Below are positions 1 to 12,690 of a DNA stretch of 64,000 nucleotides, one piece after another. The stretch is from Albugo candida (Eukaryota > Oomycota > Peronosporomycetes > Albuginales): NCBI GenBank assembly GCA_040437565.1, contig JBDOQK010000076.1, positions 1 through 64,000 of the forward strand. Direction: 5' to 3'. Numbering within the stretch: the stretch's first letter is position 1; each line of letters opens with the position of its first letter. The notes beneath the pieces were generated by a model. That model was not told the origin of the DNA, made no database searches, and saw only the letters and a list, made by a program, of their open reading frames with translations. The position numbers and the translations under genes were made by a program.

Positions 1-2757
1 ATATCACCTGCGGTAATGAGCTTTCCAAATTCCTTGCTAACAACTCAAACGTCCTACTTTACCACACCTCCATTCAGTACGAAAAATTACCAGACAGTAA
101 TCGCGAATGGTGAAGTGCTCATTGTAGTTTTATCCAAAAGTAGCGTTACATTCTAAAAAGATCCACAGGTTTGTCGTTTCACTTCCACCATGACCACAAC
201 TGCGATTATCAAGCATGCAAACCGAACACCAGAAAATGTTGCACATTGTTGGACCCCAAAGAAGAAACGTTTTTCGTACAATTTTTTTCACAATCAACAA
301 GGCTTTTCTGCTCCAAGTAACGAGACGATATTTATGTGTATGCACAATAATCAAATGTTTGATATAAGCACTTGTTGGCTTTGTTATGGGAAATTCTCGT
401 ATGATTTCCAATGCAAGTGGAAGGGCTATGACTTGTGCAAGTTTGGGAATACAAGCGTTCTCGTCACAATAAATGCATCCACAAAACTATTCTGTATCCC
501 TTCAACGTATACATCAAAGTTAGGATGTTTCGCCTGCTATTTCAATCAAAGGTGTACAATTGCCTGACGTCAACTAGAATTGAGCGCATGTCCAACTTTT
601 TCGTTGATTCAGTAGCACGTCTGCAATGGTTCTTGTTGTCACCAATGATACTGGATTAATGCGGTCGGTCCTACTATTTCTATATATGAACGATTTGAAC
701 AAAATGCCACAATGGATGCTAGATCTCATATCAGTATTACTATGTATGAGAAAATCAAATCACTTTTGAAGCGAGTATCCACTCGGGCATACGTCAGCAA
801 TTCAGATATGAGCTTGTGGTTTCTTAAGTTCCAGGAGTCGCAAATGTATTACCGAAATATTGTCAGGCAACAGACAAACCGGCTTTAATGTCAACTAAAG
901 AACATGTTTCAATGGATAGGCAGTAATCTGTCACTCCAGTGACTCCAACGTCATTCCTACTTTCATTACCTTGGATCAGCTCGAATGATCTCGCCTTATT
1001 TATGGAGTATTACCTTACTGGGTGCAATGTACTATACGATGTTGGAATCATTCAAGAAGGCTTACACGTTATAGCGCTAATTGCGAAATCTATACTCTAT
1101 CACTCAACGATACAAAACAGGAGGGAGGCGCAACGGATTCAGACATTCTACCCGGCAGGATCTGCTCTCTTCGACTAATCATAATCATCATATGATGCAA
1201 GCCTTTCTGAACTCGATGGCCCTGGTCTGCATATTATTGAAGAAATATACGTCAATTTCATTAGAAGAACAAACAGAATCGTTACTTCTTTGCAACTTGA
1301 ATCGCTATAGTGTTCTATCAGGTACCTTGGGATGGATTCAATGCATTCTCAAGCGTTTATGCTGCGTCAAGGAAACTTTGCATGCAGAAAAATGAGGTGC
1401 AACTAGTATCAGTTCTTATAAAAAAACAGCCTCGGGGATATGCATGAGGTGAACGCTGGTTTTGAGAAGCATGAATTTGGTTTCAAGAATGCTATCCAAA
1501 TGCAAAATAGATCGTATCTAACACCATGGATTGCGATCTTGTGCACGAATGATGAATGATTCTGATGTTTTGCGATAAAGAGATAAAAATAAAGGGATCT
1601 CGAAACTACTATCTATTATGGGCAGCTTTGCAGCAGCTTCTCTCAGCGTTTGACGTGTACGTGTTAGCGATTGCGTAAAAAGTTACAATGTAACCAATTG
1701 TACAGAAATTTTTTCACAGCACCTTCTACAAGTCCATCCGTTGATGCTACCAAGACAGCAGACTATTTCTGATTGCAAGCGTGTTAGACTAAAAAAGATC
1801 AGCAGGAAAAATTCAGAACTAAAACGCGACAAGATCGCGCAGGAATCAAGATTTGATCTCAACAATAAATTCTATTTCCCCGGTAGCAATGCGCCACGTC
1901 GATAGTAGAACTTCTGATGCTGGCACTATCACGTCCACTGACATTTACTTTGTCAAGAGTAATGTATTAGAATTTTTTTTCCGACAAATACGAGTACGCG
2001 TTTTGAGGGGTAAGAAGTGCCACGTATGTAACTTGGTTCTGTGTTTTTCCACTGCTTGTCGTTATTTCAGTGCTACCAAACACACTTTTGCAGGAATATT
2101 ATCTCTGAACAGCCCTCTAGCTGTCTTAAACTCATATTAATCGGTAAGTTCAGCACATGAACCTCCCAATTTTCGTCATAGAATCTGTGAGAACCTTTCC
2201 TCATCTTTCTGCAAAAATGGTTCCTACAAACACCCTCATATCCACTTTCACATTGTGACAAGAACTTTTCATTATAGACTTTGGATGTTAAGCTATATCA
2301 AGATGGTTATCGACTATCGGCATTTGGGTCCTCAGTTATATTGATACCGCGAATCACATTATCGCAGTTCCATCCAAAAAGAGATAAACTTAGACTTACA
2401 CTGCGAGATTGGCAGTATTTATTCAACTTCTGTAATCAATCTACATCAGCGACAGTCCACGAAAAAAACAGATTGCTCAAATGCACATCACCACCATCCC
2501 CTCCATCCAACTTGACGGTTATACTTTCTTTGGATGAGCTGACATACCATCAGTCTCTTGTTTTCTTCGAGTATGTACCCACACATTCGTCGACAGAGAC
2601 GTATCTGTCTTTCAGCTTCATTCAAGTTGATAGTCTGATATATATTATTGGAAGCGGCTTTCGCTCACTTCTTAACTACGATTCGCATTGATGATTGGCA
2701 GCACGTATTCAAACGCTGTGATGCTGAAAAAGATCCCATGCTTTCGGTCCATCTACC
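1..2757 (+). pseudogene. Family A/B/C, copy A, first part (unrecognised large gene, decayed)
   Basis: This stretch is collinear with 25170-27240 (copy B) and 51430-54060 (copy C). The similarity already exists at base 1, so the unit begins outside the window. Conserved islands read on the plus strand, for example SHISITMYEKIKSLLKR near 723-773 against a closely similar island in copy C near 52050, and a 136-residue open stretch at 2281-2691. No copy has one long open frame and the copies differ by many small indels, so all look like relics or badly resolved many-exon genes. No catalytic motif, reverse transcriptase, integrase or transposase was seen. Similarity to copy C stops sharply near 2757 and resumes near 12690. 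The function is unknown. Repeated islands of moderate length could suit a large surface or structural protein, but that is a guess. Confidence 0.6.
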
Positions 2758-3252
2758 TGAAGACCTCTCATATCTGACGCATCACTCCCTTCAGGATATC
2801 ATAAGAAACGCGCGCGTTATTGTTGTTTTGTCTATCGATTTTTGTATGATTTCTTGGAAAATCTCGTAAATGCGCTCGTTCATATAAGCAGCTAGGGAAT
2901 CATCTTTTGGAATCGGATCTTCAGTCTCCGTTGCGTGTTTATCAATTTCACTATAAAAGTACGAGACTCCTGATTGTATGATGCTTCGCATGTCTCTATT
3001 CTACCATGTTGACGTAAACCTCGCGTAAGAGTTCTACCGCTGTCTCCGGGAACTCGGTTGGAACCTGCAGCGTCTATGCAAACTTGGAGGCCATGAGGAT
3101 GACCGGTCGTTCAGGGAAGTGGGCACGGTCACCTCGTCAGGGACTACAGAATCCAAGTCTTTTTCACGTAAAATCCTCTTGGTTTCGCTAATATGCTTAT
3201 AAAACTATTTTTGCTTATAATAACAACATCTACGTCGTAGGGGCTGGTTCGA

Positions 3253-4242
3253 TCATGTTTTGTGTTGTAGTCGTAATTTGGTCCGATATGGGACGATACC
3301 AAATGTATTGATGTGAGTGTGAGATGCATAGTAATGAAGCTTGATATGCTACATACTGATCGCTTTCTTGACTTCTGGAATCTGATAAATCTCACGGAGA
3401 TACTGAAAACGAGTCAGAATCAGCGAACAGAATCATTCATACATTTCGTAAGTTGGGGTAGTCTTCAATCATCTCTTCATTCGTTTTCAAATGCACGATG
3501 TACACCTCGTCGAAAGGTATCAGAGTCATGAACAGCCTCAAATCGGCCTTCCTTGGGCAAATTCCGAGAAGATATCGCTGAGAGGAGAAGCTGTATACAG
3601 CCCAATCCAAAGATGCAAGAAGAGTTCCGACCGCTTCATCCTTCGCTTGCTGAGATTGCGCGAAACCAAACTTGTAGTTTCCGTTATTCATACCGTCATA
3701 CACCCACGCATTGATCTTCGATCTGATTCTGGGGCTTGTTTGTTATAGATCAATAGTTGGAGATAGAACGAAAGAGTCGAAAGCGGAATCGAACCTACGC
3801 AAAATGCCAGCAGATGCGTTGTTGGTGATAGCTTTCGTCTTTTTATCCCACAAATTGGAACAGTGTATCGTACTTCGCCTTTGCAGCACATCTTATATAG
3901 ATCGAGGACGAGGTTACAGTGGTTGATTATATCGAAACTCGCTCCTTCTGATGAGTACGATCCTAATCCGGTGGGATCCGGTAATGTTAGCGTCTTCTTT
4001 GGATAACAAAAATCCATCCTACGTGTTTATCCCGAAGACCATTTGGTCGAGTACGCTGGAACACGGGATATACTACGAATTACCCAATCAATTCGTTTAA
4101 TTTCTTGAGACATAAACTTGTAAGAGAGAGTGTTGCCAATAACAGGCGTATAAAATGTACAGATGGTACCGATCTTTTGCTGTGATATGACAGTGAGACA
4201 GGGCTTCGATTGTTTTCTAAGAAACGTACGTGCGGGAAACAA
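3253..4242 (-). pseudogene. Ecm4/YqjG-type glutathionyl-hydroquinone reductase (Xi-class GST), decayed or mis-sequenced
   Basis: Read on the minus strand, the C-terminal half matches the Xi-class GST family: WVYDGMNNGNYKFGFAQ, then the helix with ADLRLFMTLIPFD, then EDYPNLRN, and YLREIYQIPEVKKA followed by HYYASHTHINTFGIVP. The N-terminal half has TVPI, LWDKKTKAITNNAS and RRFDSAFD. Members reduce glutathionyl-hydroquinones with glutathione in cytosol or mitochondria. The span, about 320 codons, is close to the usual length. A 40-nt GT-AG intron (3403-3442) splits EDYPNLRN from YLREIY. In-frame TAG (3349-3351) and TAA (3743-3745) codons occur, and a one-base shift lies in a short T-run near 3855. 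Usually invariant residues of the NNES motif and the GHFK segment are changed, which favours real decay. The start codon is not certain. The terminating TGA is at 3253-3255. Confidence 0.75.
3403..3442 (-). other. 40-nt GT-AG intron in the Ecm4-like gene
   Basis: Read on the minus strand it begins GTATGA and ends TTTTCAG. Removing it joins two segments that are adjacent in all Xi-class GSTs (NLRN and YLREIY) in the correct phase, so it is one of the best-supported tiny introns in the window. Confidence 0.8.
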
Positions 4243-5194
4243 GGAATTTGGGCTGGAAACGGGCTCGTTCCACCGACAAGAAATACTGTCCGGTCGAAGA
4301 AAGCCGCAGTTTTTTTGAAATGAGTGATTTATCTGCGGAAAATAACGCCATTAATCGGCTGATTATGATCGAATATGTGAAAGCAACTGGCAAAGGGGGG
4401 GGGGTGAGTTGTGAGCTGCGAAGACAAATGTTTTTTCGCTGATCGTACCGTACACTTATTTCGATTCATCTGATAGAAAAGTAACGATATATTCGTAAAC
4501 GATATGTATTACAAATTTTTTCATTATAGATTGACGGCCAAATGTGCGACTGGATGCAGTGATTCGTCGCGATTACTACTGCTCGACATCGCTTTTGTAT
4601 GACGTACAAACGTTTTTGGCCTGTGGATGGATGCAAGTAGCGATTTTACCAGAGTGTCACGATACTACCCTTTTTGATAATAAGTGCTTTCTCTCGCAGC
4701 AAAGGGTCAAATTAAAAATAGTAAACGCTTGATTCAAGCACACACATCAGAAACCTTGCGATTAAAAGGCGGTACATGCTCTGATTCTGTTTTATTGCTC
4801 GTGTACATGATCCGTGCATGTTCAGTACTGAAATGGATAGTCTGATCAGCATGGTAATTCACACAAATCTGTGACTACAAGTGTTGTGATTTACATATCG
4901 ATGAAATTATTCATTTCAGTTCGGAATACAGAAAGCAAAAGCACTCAGCTCAATGCACAAATTCCAGCGTCTACTCAGAGTCTGAGATATAATGTGGGCA
5001 AATGCTGAGAAATAAAAAAATCCTTACGCAAGATATCCGTAAAAGCTCGTCAGTATGTACATTCTTTTGGTTCTTTGTTTTTTTCATTTACAGATTTGAA
5101 CGCTTCGTGAAACAGATCGGGCGAACAATCTCTTATAAATAATACAATCGTACGCCTGTTCTCGTAAAAAACATTATCAACCAACGCCTGGAAG
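4243..5194. other. Gap between decayed Ecm4 and MSH4
   Basis: Only short open stretches are present. One of 62 codons at 4544-4732 (plus) looks slightly coding but matches nothing I know. The upstream part of MSH4 may reach into this gap, but no motif supports it. A run of nine G occurs near 4395. Confidence 0.3.
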
Positions 5195-8180
5195 TTGCAC
5201 ATTGCAGCGAGAGACCTACCAAACGAAATGTGTCCGCAAAAAAGCGAGATCAATTCACCGAATTCAGCCAACGAGATGAAGAAAACGTGCAGGGTAGCAA
5301 TTGAAATGAACACCGAGAGCTCCAATGATGAAGTTCTCATTGCAGCAATCTCTGACAATCGATCTAGAGAATTAGGTACGTCTCACGAACGCATGGCCAA
5401 AAATGATGATTTTGGAGCTTAAGGAATCGCGATGATCGATCTATCGTCACCTCATGAGCTTTTATTATGGAACGTCATCGACTCGGCTCATCATGTGGAA
5501 GAAAATTTGCTACTGGAGGAATTACAAGTATGGGGACTTGGGAATAGATCTTTGATAATAGGGGAGGTACCAGTAGCCGAAAGTATTTCTTGTAGTGGAA
5601 ACACTACAAAAGCAAAGAGTGAACGGAGAAATTGAAAATTAATTGGAGAACACAATGTGCAAAAAAAATCCGCTCCCACGGAAATGTTTCGACTGATTGA
5701 TCGGCTCAAAATGTTTCATCTGTGCATACAACAGGTCAAAAAAAAGGGAGGAGAAGATTTGAAGCGAGTTCTGACACATTGTAGTGATGTTAACATCATC
5801 CGGTGCGTCTTTTGATGGAGTGAGTGACGTTTCCGAGGCTCAAATGTGTCTCATGCGAAGGATTACGTTTTGATGGCAGCTGTTGCATGCTTATTTCGAC
5901 AAGTTGAGTTTGTACACGGGGTCTATCTCGCAGAACGATCGGTCAATGTATGGATTACGAACTTACATATGCAAATACTTCTACTCGAATAGGTTCTTGT
6001 GATGCCGCATTGAATAATTTATTGATGGAATACTCCACTATTAGATCTGTGAAGCTATAAGAGTGTACTCGCGGCAACTCTAAGAAGCAAGTCAGTACAA
6101 TATCATTGGATCCTTTTTATATCTCTACACAAGAGATCGTTGTCACTATTACGAATACGGCACAGCACAAAAATCACTTCTGGGAATCGGCTTTGAGATC
6201 GACGGGGAGCTTGTGTCATTTTACAGAATCAGTCATTTTTCAAGCTTTTTTAGATCCTACATCCTCCGTGTCATTTGGTTACGATGTAAGGGAAGACGAA
6301 TTTGACAGATGCGACTTGCATTGATGCTACCCGTCCGAGAGTTTTTATCGACAAGAAGCCGTAACGGTACTCATGGAGCATTCCTAATGGTTTTTCTATA
6401 TCAGGGATCAACTCTGCAACTTCACGCGTCTGGATGTCTTCTTGTACGCACACGCAATACAGGCATTGGATTATCGGTATTCTCATTGTCAGGGACAATT
6501 TTTATATTTTCCAAAGCCATAACGTTTCGTGTTCCCCCATGGCGATAATCAACATTTTTCAATTTGAGCGAAATCTCTTCAGCAAGAAATCTCTCGTATT
6601 ATCAGTGACAGGTTTATGGGATGAAGAAGAATCTGATTGAACAATTTAGCTCATTGTTCGATAAAGTCGTCTACAAACTCGTGTGCTAAGAAAGGGATAC
6701 AAGTGTGCTTTGTCGTTCGTGCAGGAATCCACGGAATGCTTGATGTAGCCAGAAGAACGTATTTGGATACAATTGAGAAATTACATGTGTACGTTCAAGA
6801 CTATAATCAGACGTTGAAGATCCCAATTCGACTCGCTTACACGTATGCACGCACAATTCAGCAATATAGAAGATGATGATAACTTTGTTGACATTAGAGA
6901 CCTCAAAATAGATCACTTGACGATAGCTCCCAGCGTACAAAATGCTCCTTCCGTTCCGATCAAGCGATTCGTGAAAAGGAAAAGTACGATGGAATCACTG
7001 AAGCGCTTCAAACGCTTCTTTGAAAGTCTTGTACACAGTTATCCAGTGCACAACAAAAAAGTTTAGCTTACTCGTTGATCGACTCCGAGAGTCTATGATG
7101 TCCATTTACAAGCTTTCGACTGGCGTTGTGCAAGATTTATTGAAGCAGCTTCGCCCGTACGCTCGTAATTTTATTCAATGGAGTGCATCAGGATAGTAAA
7201 AATTCTGTTGAGTTATCGATTTGATGATCACAACGATGATTGAGAACATAACCGATTCGCTCTACAAATGTCATTGCGCTTTCATTTTTCGAGAAGCCAT
7301 GAAAACCATATCGAATTAGTTGCTTGTGGAATCCATTAGCATTGTGATCAGATACCCGACCCGATATTTTGAGCGTGGTAATACCGTAAACCAGCAAGGG
7401 AGACATCCATTAGTAGAGATATCGATACGGGAGCGGAATTTCGTAGCAAATCATCTGGTACGACTACTTGATTCGATACCCAGTAAGCCCTAACAATGTA
7501 CCCTGACTCGATGAGCACCTTTCATGGTAGATCGCTCACCACGGCTTTGGAGTAGCTTTACGTATCTCTATCGTAGTCATCTCAGAACCCTAATTGTGCA
7601 GGAAAACGACGTGAATGAAATCAGTGGAGATCATCACGACATTCGCACACATGGCTTCTACGTTCCCCCGACAGCTCTTTTTCTTCCTCTACGAGATCGA
7701 GTTTGCACTCGTTTCGGAACGTCAAACTATATGGTAGAGAACGCCAGCACATTTGGAGTAGAAATGACCGAAACAGATCTTATTCTCGAGAAAGAGAGAA
7801 AAGCTTCGCTCGTGCTCGTTGATGAACTAGGTCGCGGTACAGCAAGTGATGAAGTCTGTGCATTGGCGTGAATATCAGTGAGAATCTGATTGCAAAGCGC
7901 ATAAACACTTGTTTTGCAACGCATTTCCGCCAACTGAATGAATTAGCGAATGTGTACATCAAATGCAAATTTTACCATTTGGCTGCCTCATTTCAGAGGT
8001 AAGATGTGCTTTCGTACTCTCAAATCCATATCACATTCTCTGTAGACAGATACTCCAACACGTTGAATGATGGAACTTATCCAGATTACGCAAAGTATGA
8101 AATTAAGGCTTCCAACATGTGTGGGCTACCCATGCAAATAATGCGAGATGCTGAAGAAATATACTTCCGCCTTTAAAGCA
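5195..8180 (+). pseudogene. MSH4: MSH4 (meiotic MutS homologue), decayed
   Basis: Segments in family order on the plus strand identify MSH4, the MutS homologue that pairs with MSH5 to stabilise crossover intermediates in meiosis. They are: VLIAAISDNRSRELG (about 5330-5376) as in the MSH4 N-domain; AMIDLSSPHELLLW (5430); VLMAAVACLFRQVEFVH (5866); CFVVRAGIHGMLDVARRTY (about 6706-6763), the MSH4 connector motif; YKLSTGVVQDLL (about 7110); GFYVPP, DRVCTRFGTS, then ASTFGVEM and LVLVDELGRGTAS (7650-7850), the ATPase signature and Walker B; CFATHF (7910), the switch region; and ASNMCGLPMQIMRDAEEI near 8110-8160. The pieces lie in different frames with stops and indels between them. At the P-loop position, where GPNMSGKS is expected, the DNA near 7590-7625 still aligns loosely but encodes nothing like it. 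The ATPase core is therefore lost and this is a genuine relic. Confidence 0.85.
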
Positions 8181-9068
8181 ATCAGCAATTGGTCTAGGCG
8201 AGTACTTCATCTAGTGAAGGTTGTGTGGAGTGAAAACTGCTAAACCACTTGCTGGCGTTTATACACGCTGGTCTTGACAAAAAGGAACCTATCTCTCTCA
8301 GGTTTTGTCACGCCATAGCGTCGAAAATCTCAGCTCTTTGTGTCCCCCTCCAGTCCCGGAGGAAAACAAATCAAGCCTATCCTATCGAATAAAAGCAGAG
8401 ATTTTATCAAAGCAAGAAAGTGGTCAAATGCAAGAGCTTGCACGCATTTCAAAGTCGGTGCTTTTTATTGTACTGGGGCTTTCAACTCGATAGGAAATCT
8501 CTGATGACTCTCTTCTAATAATGCGGAATCCTATTTCACAATCGCAACCCAAAATCCGAACGTCAAAAATGTCTTTTCTTGTATAGTGATTGCAATACGT
8601 ACATCAATTGGTTCCAACGGATGCAAGAAGAACTCATCTACCTCCAAATGAACTTGGACGAGATTGCGACCACTACTGACGATTGTTGAATACGGCTCTT
8701 CTTGCGTTGCAATGATATTCTCATTAGAATGTGCTTCAGGTATTGTCTGGTCTTCGTACGCGTCGATTTATATCGGTGTGTCATCGAGAATAACCTGAAT
8801 ATTTTACGGTCACAAGTACGAAGACATTGATGCTTCCATTACCTCTACATTCCCAATCATTATCACATCAATGATGAAGAACTAGCTGAACCCATTCATC
8901 TATTGAATTTACAACAAGAAGAATTGTAGAATATCGAGACGATTCACATTCCGATGATCTTTTACGAGGAAGTTGGGCAAATGTTATCATTGGAATGTAA
9001 TGAACTAACGTGGTTTTTTTAACCAAGTCCCGGGAACTGGAAGGGAACTATCTCCACTCAGTAGGCCA
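8181..9068. other. No clear gene
   Basis: A 62-codon open stretch at 8305-8493 (plus) may be a trace of the MSH4 C-terminal helix-turn-helix region because it follows directly, but no motif proves it. Nothing else was recognised. Confidence 0.3.
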
Positions 9069-9069
9069 A

Positions 9070-9828
9070 TGCGAGGCTCCAGAGAATTCCGGCACCTTCC
9101 TTCTACATCGATTCAACACACCTCCAAGTCTTTCTTGTTCGTAAACAAGGTCAAAAGGGATATAAATTCGACACATTTCGATGCTGTTCCAACGGTGCGA
9201 GCAATCGCTGCTTCAAATTCGACAGTGTTCTCATTTCAGGGACTTGAGGCAACTCCTGAAACGAGACTGACATCCCGATCATCAAGACCAGCTATTGATG
9301 CATTGGCCGCGTAAGAGGAAATCTGCTGCCCCAATTCGGTCCATTCGATTTCTCTCCATTCATTCTCCATCTATTTTTTCAGTTCTTCAGAGATTTCAGC
9401 ATCTGTTCCATCTTCCAAAATACTCTTTCGTACGAATTCTCAAGTCTGCTTTGAATCTTTTCTCGGTCTCATTGAAGGCTCAACATGGCTGTCGTTCCCT
9501 TCTCCGATGTGGAAATATTGCGATCCGTATCACTACCAGTTTTTTCCTCCGTATTGCTCTGATGGAATGACAGTAAAGCGTAAAGTAGGGCTTTCTGTAG
9601 AGTCTCTAATTCTCGCGCTATTGCCGACCTGAACTGAAGATCAGGATAGTCTTTCATCAGATTTACGGTGGACGCTGAGTCCTGGCTACATTGACTACAA
9701 AGGAAGCAATACTTTCCAAAGGTGTTTTCAAAGACTGTGGAGAGGATCGAGGTACAAGTGGCGCAAGCAAAGCTCCGAATCGATAGATTCTGATCCATAT
9801 TGGCTTCTTTAGATGGGATAATTATCAA
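9070..9828 (-). pseudogene. Unrecognised minus-strand coding fragment
   Basis: A 119-codon open stretch (9469-9828, minus) is followed, in shifted frames, by charged helical sequence (for example SYERVFWKMEQMLKSLKN near 9430-9380) and SGVASSPEMRTLSNLKQRLL near 9200. The composition is protein-like, with two cysteine pairs, ACATC and CFLCSQC, in the first part. The frames do not join without indels or introns I could not fix. No family was recognised. Confidence 0.3.
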
Positions 9829-10581
9829 TAGATTGGCGCAAAAATACGCCTAAAGCTCTTGTACGCTACAGCAAGGGTTTCAACAAACGGTTTCAGGGCA
9901 TACTGTGCTGTAGAATAGAAATGAAAGCGGGATTATATCACCGCAAGGAAATCCATAACGGAGAGGAAAATGCCGTCGCATTCGTACATCATCAAGATGT
10001 ATTTTGATCTACAGATAGAAGGTATGTGTGTTATGATATAATACAGGTTATACGGTGATGCTGTTACGACGTCAGATTCGAGGCCAGGCTCTTCACGCGA
10101 CGGAAATCTTCTATCCGGATCGAGGCTATCACTGATAAAATCGAGCGAAAAGCTTTGAGGAATTGGCAACAAAATCCGGTATTCCGCTGTGCATCAAAGC
10201 TGCGCAAAAGTAAGGTCTCAATGGCACTATTTATACTCTTGTGTCAACTGAGTATTATATGATTGCAATGAGGCTGTTTGGAGCACGGGATTTTCCCCTT
10301 TCCTAAATTTTAATATTGAGAATATGGACGACTTGATACCGTCTTTGGACTATGGGAGCGACATTGATGGCCCATCAAGTACCCAGAGCATGGAAAGGTG
10401 GGAAGCTTGCAGAATATTGATTATCTCTACCACGTGATTCGTGTCAGATTGCCGCAGTTCAAAGTCCACATGGCGTCATGATTGGACTGTATGAATCAAA
10501 TTCATGGAAGAGTGTGACTTTTGCGGGATTTTTTTCACTTACACACGAATCAAAATGCTGAATGTGTTTGCGTTTACTCTC
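9829..10581. other. No clear gene
   Basis: Short open stretches only on both strands (for example 79 codons at 9933-10172, minus). None has a recognisable motif. Confidence 0.3.
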
Positions 10582-11142
10582 TCAAGATATTTGTCTGCCA
10601 TGTTCTTGACCAGTAGTGCACGGCAATAGCTTCTGCAGGTATTTCAAAGTTGAGCATCGTTTGGTGATAGAGATGTTTTGGAATCGGATACAAGAAATTG
10701 GTATGGTAATGCGATGACATTGTCTGATTCTGAACGAGAAGAAGACCAAAAATGCTTTTATTGCCACTTTCCAGCCAATTGATCCCATGAATTGTTTTGT
10801 TAGAAGACCTGGACCATTTTGGCAGATTGTCTCCATGAATTTATTTGACTGACGCAAGAAAAGCTTTTCTGTTGTGAAATCTGCGATATTGTCAAGTATC
10901 CGTGCGTCTGTTAGCGCCATCGTTGGTGTCTGTGTTCCGAGAGTATCGACTATTCTCCCATTATTGGGTGATGCTGTGTTCATGCGAGAAGCTAATTGTT
11001 CAATCCAAAGACAACTCGCGTTTGCAGTTCCTGTGACAAATGAGAAATACTTGCGGCGAGTGCGATCAACGAGTCGGTAATGTGAATGGATACATCTCAC
11101 TTTGTACAAACTTTCGAATGATTTCAGACATTTGTAATCCAC
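10582..11142 (-). CDS. Hypothetical protein (186-codon open frame)
   Basis: This is the longest uninterrupted frame in the first 20 kb: 186 codons on the minus strand, with a hydrophobic segment around residues 125-145 (WKVAIKAFLVFFSF). The alternative frame of the first third also reads smoothly (DSLIALAASISHLSQEL), so the true structure may involve an intron near 11040. No family was recognised. It lies between MSH4 and the PH-like fragment, inside the segment that separates the two parts of family copy A. Confidence 0.35.
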   Translation of the reverse strand: MDYKCLKSFESLYKVRCIHSHYRLVDRTRRKYFSFVTGTANASCLWIEQLASRMNTASPNNGRIVDTLGTQTPTMALTDARILDNIADFTTEKLFLRQSNKFMETICQNGPGLLTKQFMGSIGWKVAIKAFLVFFSFRIRQCHRITIPISCIRFQNISITKRCSTLKYLQKLLPCTTGQEHGRQIS

Positions 11143-12089
11143 ATCCGAAGAAATCCCGTCAAATCACAGCAGGATTTCTTATCGCAAGATATCACTTTTC
11201 TCGTCAATATTTGATGCCAAATAGAAGCGATTCCGCGCATTTTGAGATTGACTCAGTATATTGTGAATAGAAGAAATTGACTCACTTCAATTCGGAGCTT
11301 TAGCATCGAAAGTTCATTCACGGTCCATAGTTACTGGTATGCATTATTAGGGGCAAACAGAAGAATAAACACGCGTATATTCGCACTTAGTCCTATTTTG
11401 GATGTATTTGCCGCCATGTCTTCATTTGTAGCAGACAGAACGCTGAAACCGGGTGTGGACCGAGCCAAATTTGATGGATGATAAAAAATATTAGCATTAT
11501 GCTATCAGGTAGCGTACAGTTGCATAGTTCCTCATTTGCTCGTATGCGTAAACTACGATCCCAATTGCGATCTATAGGGCTTCAGAAATTCCATATCCAT
11601 TCGGATTTTGCGCTAAATGACATGCTGAAGTTCCTATGTTTGATTTGCTAAATACAGCCAATCTGGAGGCGCTTATGTTCCTTTATTACATGTGCGATTG
11701 GATAAGACATTGGCAGTTGAATATGCTGATTTGCCTAACGCGTATTTACCGATTCCGCATGGGTTCAAAGAATGATTAGTGAACCCGAGGAACCGAGCAT
11801 GAAGCTATAGTATGGTTTGATTCTGGTCTGACTGTACAAGGTACATTCCATAATGATCATAGTATCCACTCAATTCGATCTTAACAAGTCCATTTGAGCA
11901 GATATAACAGAAGCAAGTCATTGCATGCCCCGATACGAATTCGGCGTCAGCGGCACCAACAGAATCAAAGCAACCTAACATTCTCAACGTATCGTTTCGT
12001 CAAACTTAAACATTCGCTTTAGCGTACTATCAATGCGTTGCATGTACACGTTCATACAGGTAGTTGTTTGACTGTGAATGATGTGCAAG
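11143..12089. other. No clear gene
   Basis: Only 60-76 codon open stretches are seen and none is convincing. Confidence 0.3.
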
Positions 12090-12690
12090 TCGGTATCATC
12101 AAATATCACGGAAAAGTATACAGTATACGAAATGCGTGGTCCCATTGAAAAGCACCACTGCATTTGGATGATATTGAGGAAATCAATTGCGTTCATTACA
12201 TCTCTTGCCCTCGTCACCATTGGCCATTTGCGTTGGAAACAGGAAAATGTATGATGGGAGTGGAGCTGACAGCAGAGTGTTTCTCAGTGCAACTCCGAAA
12301 ACGACGGGATGGAAATACACTCCACATTGGCTTTGACGCTCAGGAGAAATCAGCATTTTCCGATGAGAACTTATGGGCAATCTAATTATATCGATAGTCT
12401 CTAAATCCATCGTTGAATACGAAGGTGCAAGACTATATGGATGTCGCAAAGTGTACAAGTTTGCCACATTTTTTTTCTAAAACCAACTGGTGATGATTGC
12501 AGACGATGGATGCGAATTTTGATCACGGTTCTTGAGGATGGAATGATAGAAATGGATGTGGTGAATAGCATCACCACAATGCTTCCTACCGAATGTTTAA
12601 GGCCTGTGAAAGTACCGATTCCTTCAAGTCACATTTCACCTTACTTTCCGGTAACAGAGGTGAAAACGATTTTTCGGCTATCATACAGGG
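12090..12690 (+). pseudogene. Possible PH-domain fragment
   Basis: Plus-strand segments near 12420-12530 read CRKVYKFATFF and then PTGDDCRRWMRILITVL. This is the shape of the last strand and C-terminal helix of a pleckstrin-homology domain, where one tryptophan in an amphipathic helix is characteristic. The upstream open stretch (12164-12385) could hold earlier strands, but the lysine/arginine-rich first strands are not clear. PH domains bind phosphoinositides or proteins at membranes. The frame changes in a run of eight T (about 12470). This is a weak call based on one helix. Confidence 0.25.

Noticed and set aside
1-2757. Family A/B/C as a transposon or virus-like element
   Set aside because: No polymerase, integrase, transposase, capsid or terminal repeat was seen in any copy, and the conserved islands do not match such families. 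The possibility is only left open because the copies are dispersed.
3780-3810. tRNA T-loop-like GGTTCGATTCC on the minus strand
   Set aside because: It lies inside the Ecm4-like frame (RRFDSAFD codons) and no acceptor, D or anticodon stem can be drawn around it.
7188-7406. Minus-strand 72-codon open frame inside MSH4
   Set aside because: It is a shadow of the MSH4 relic on the opposite strand and has no motif.
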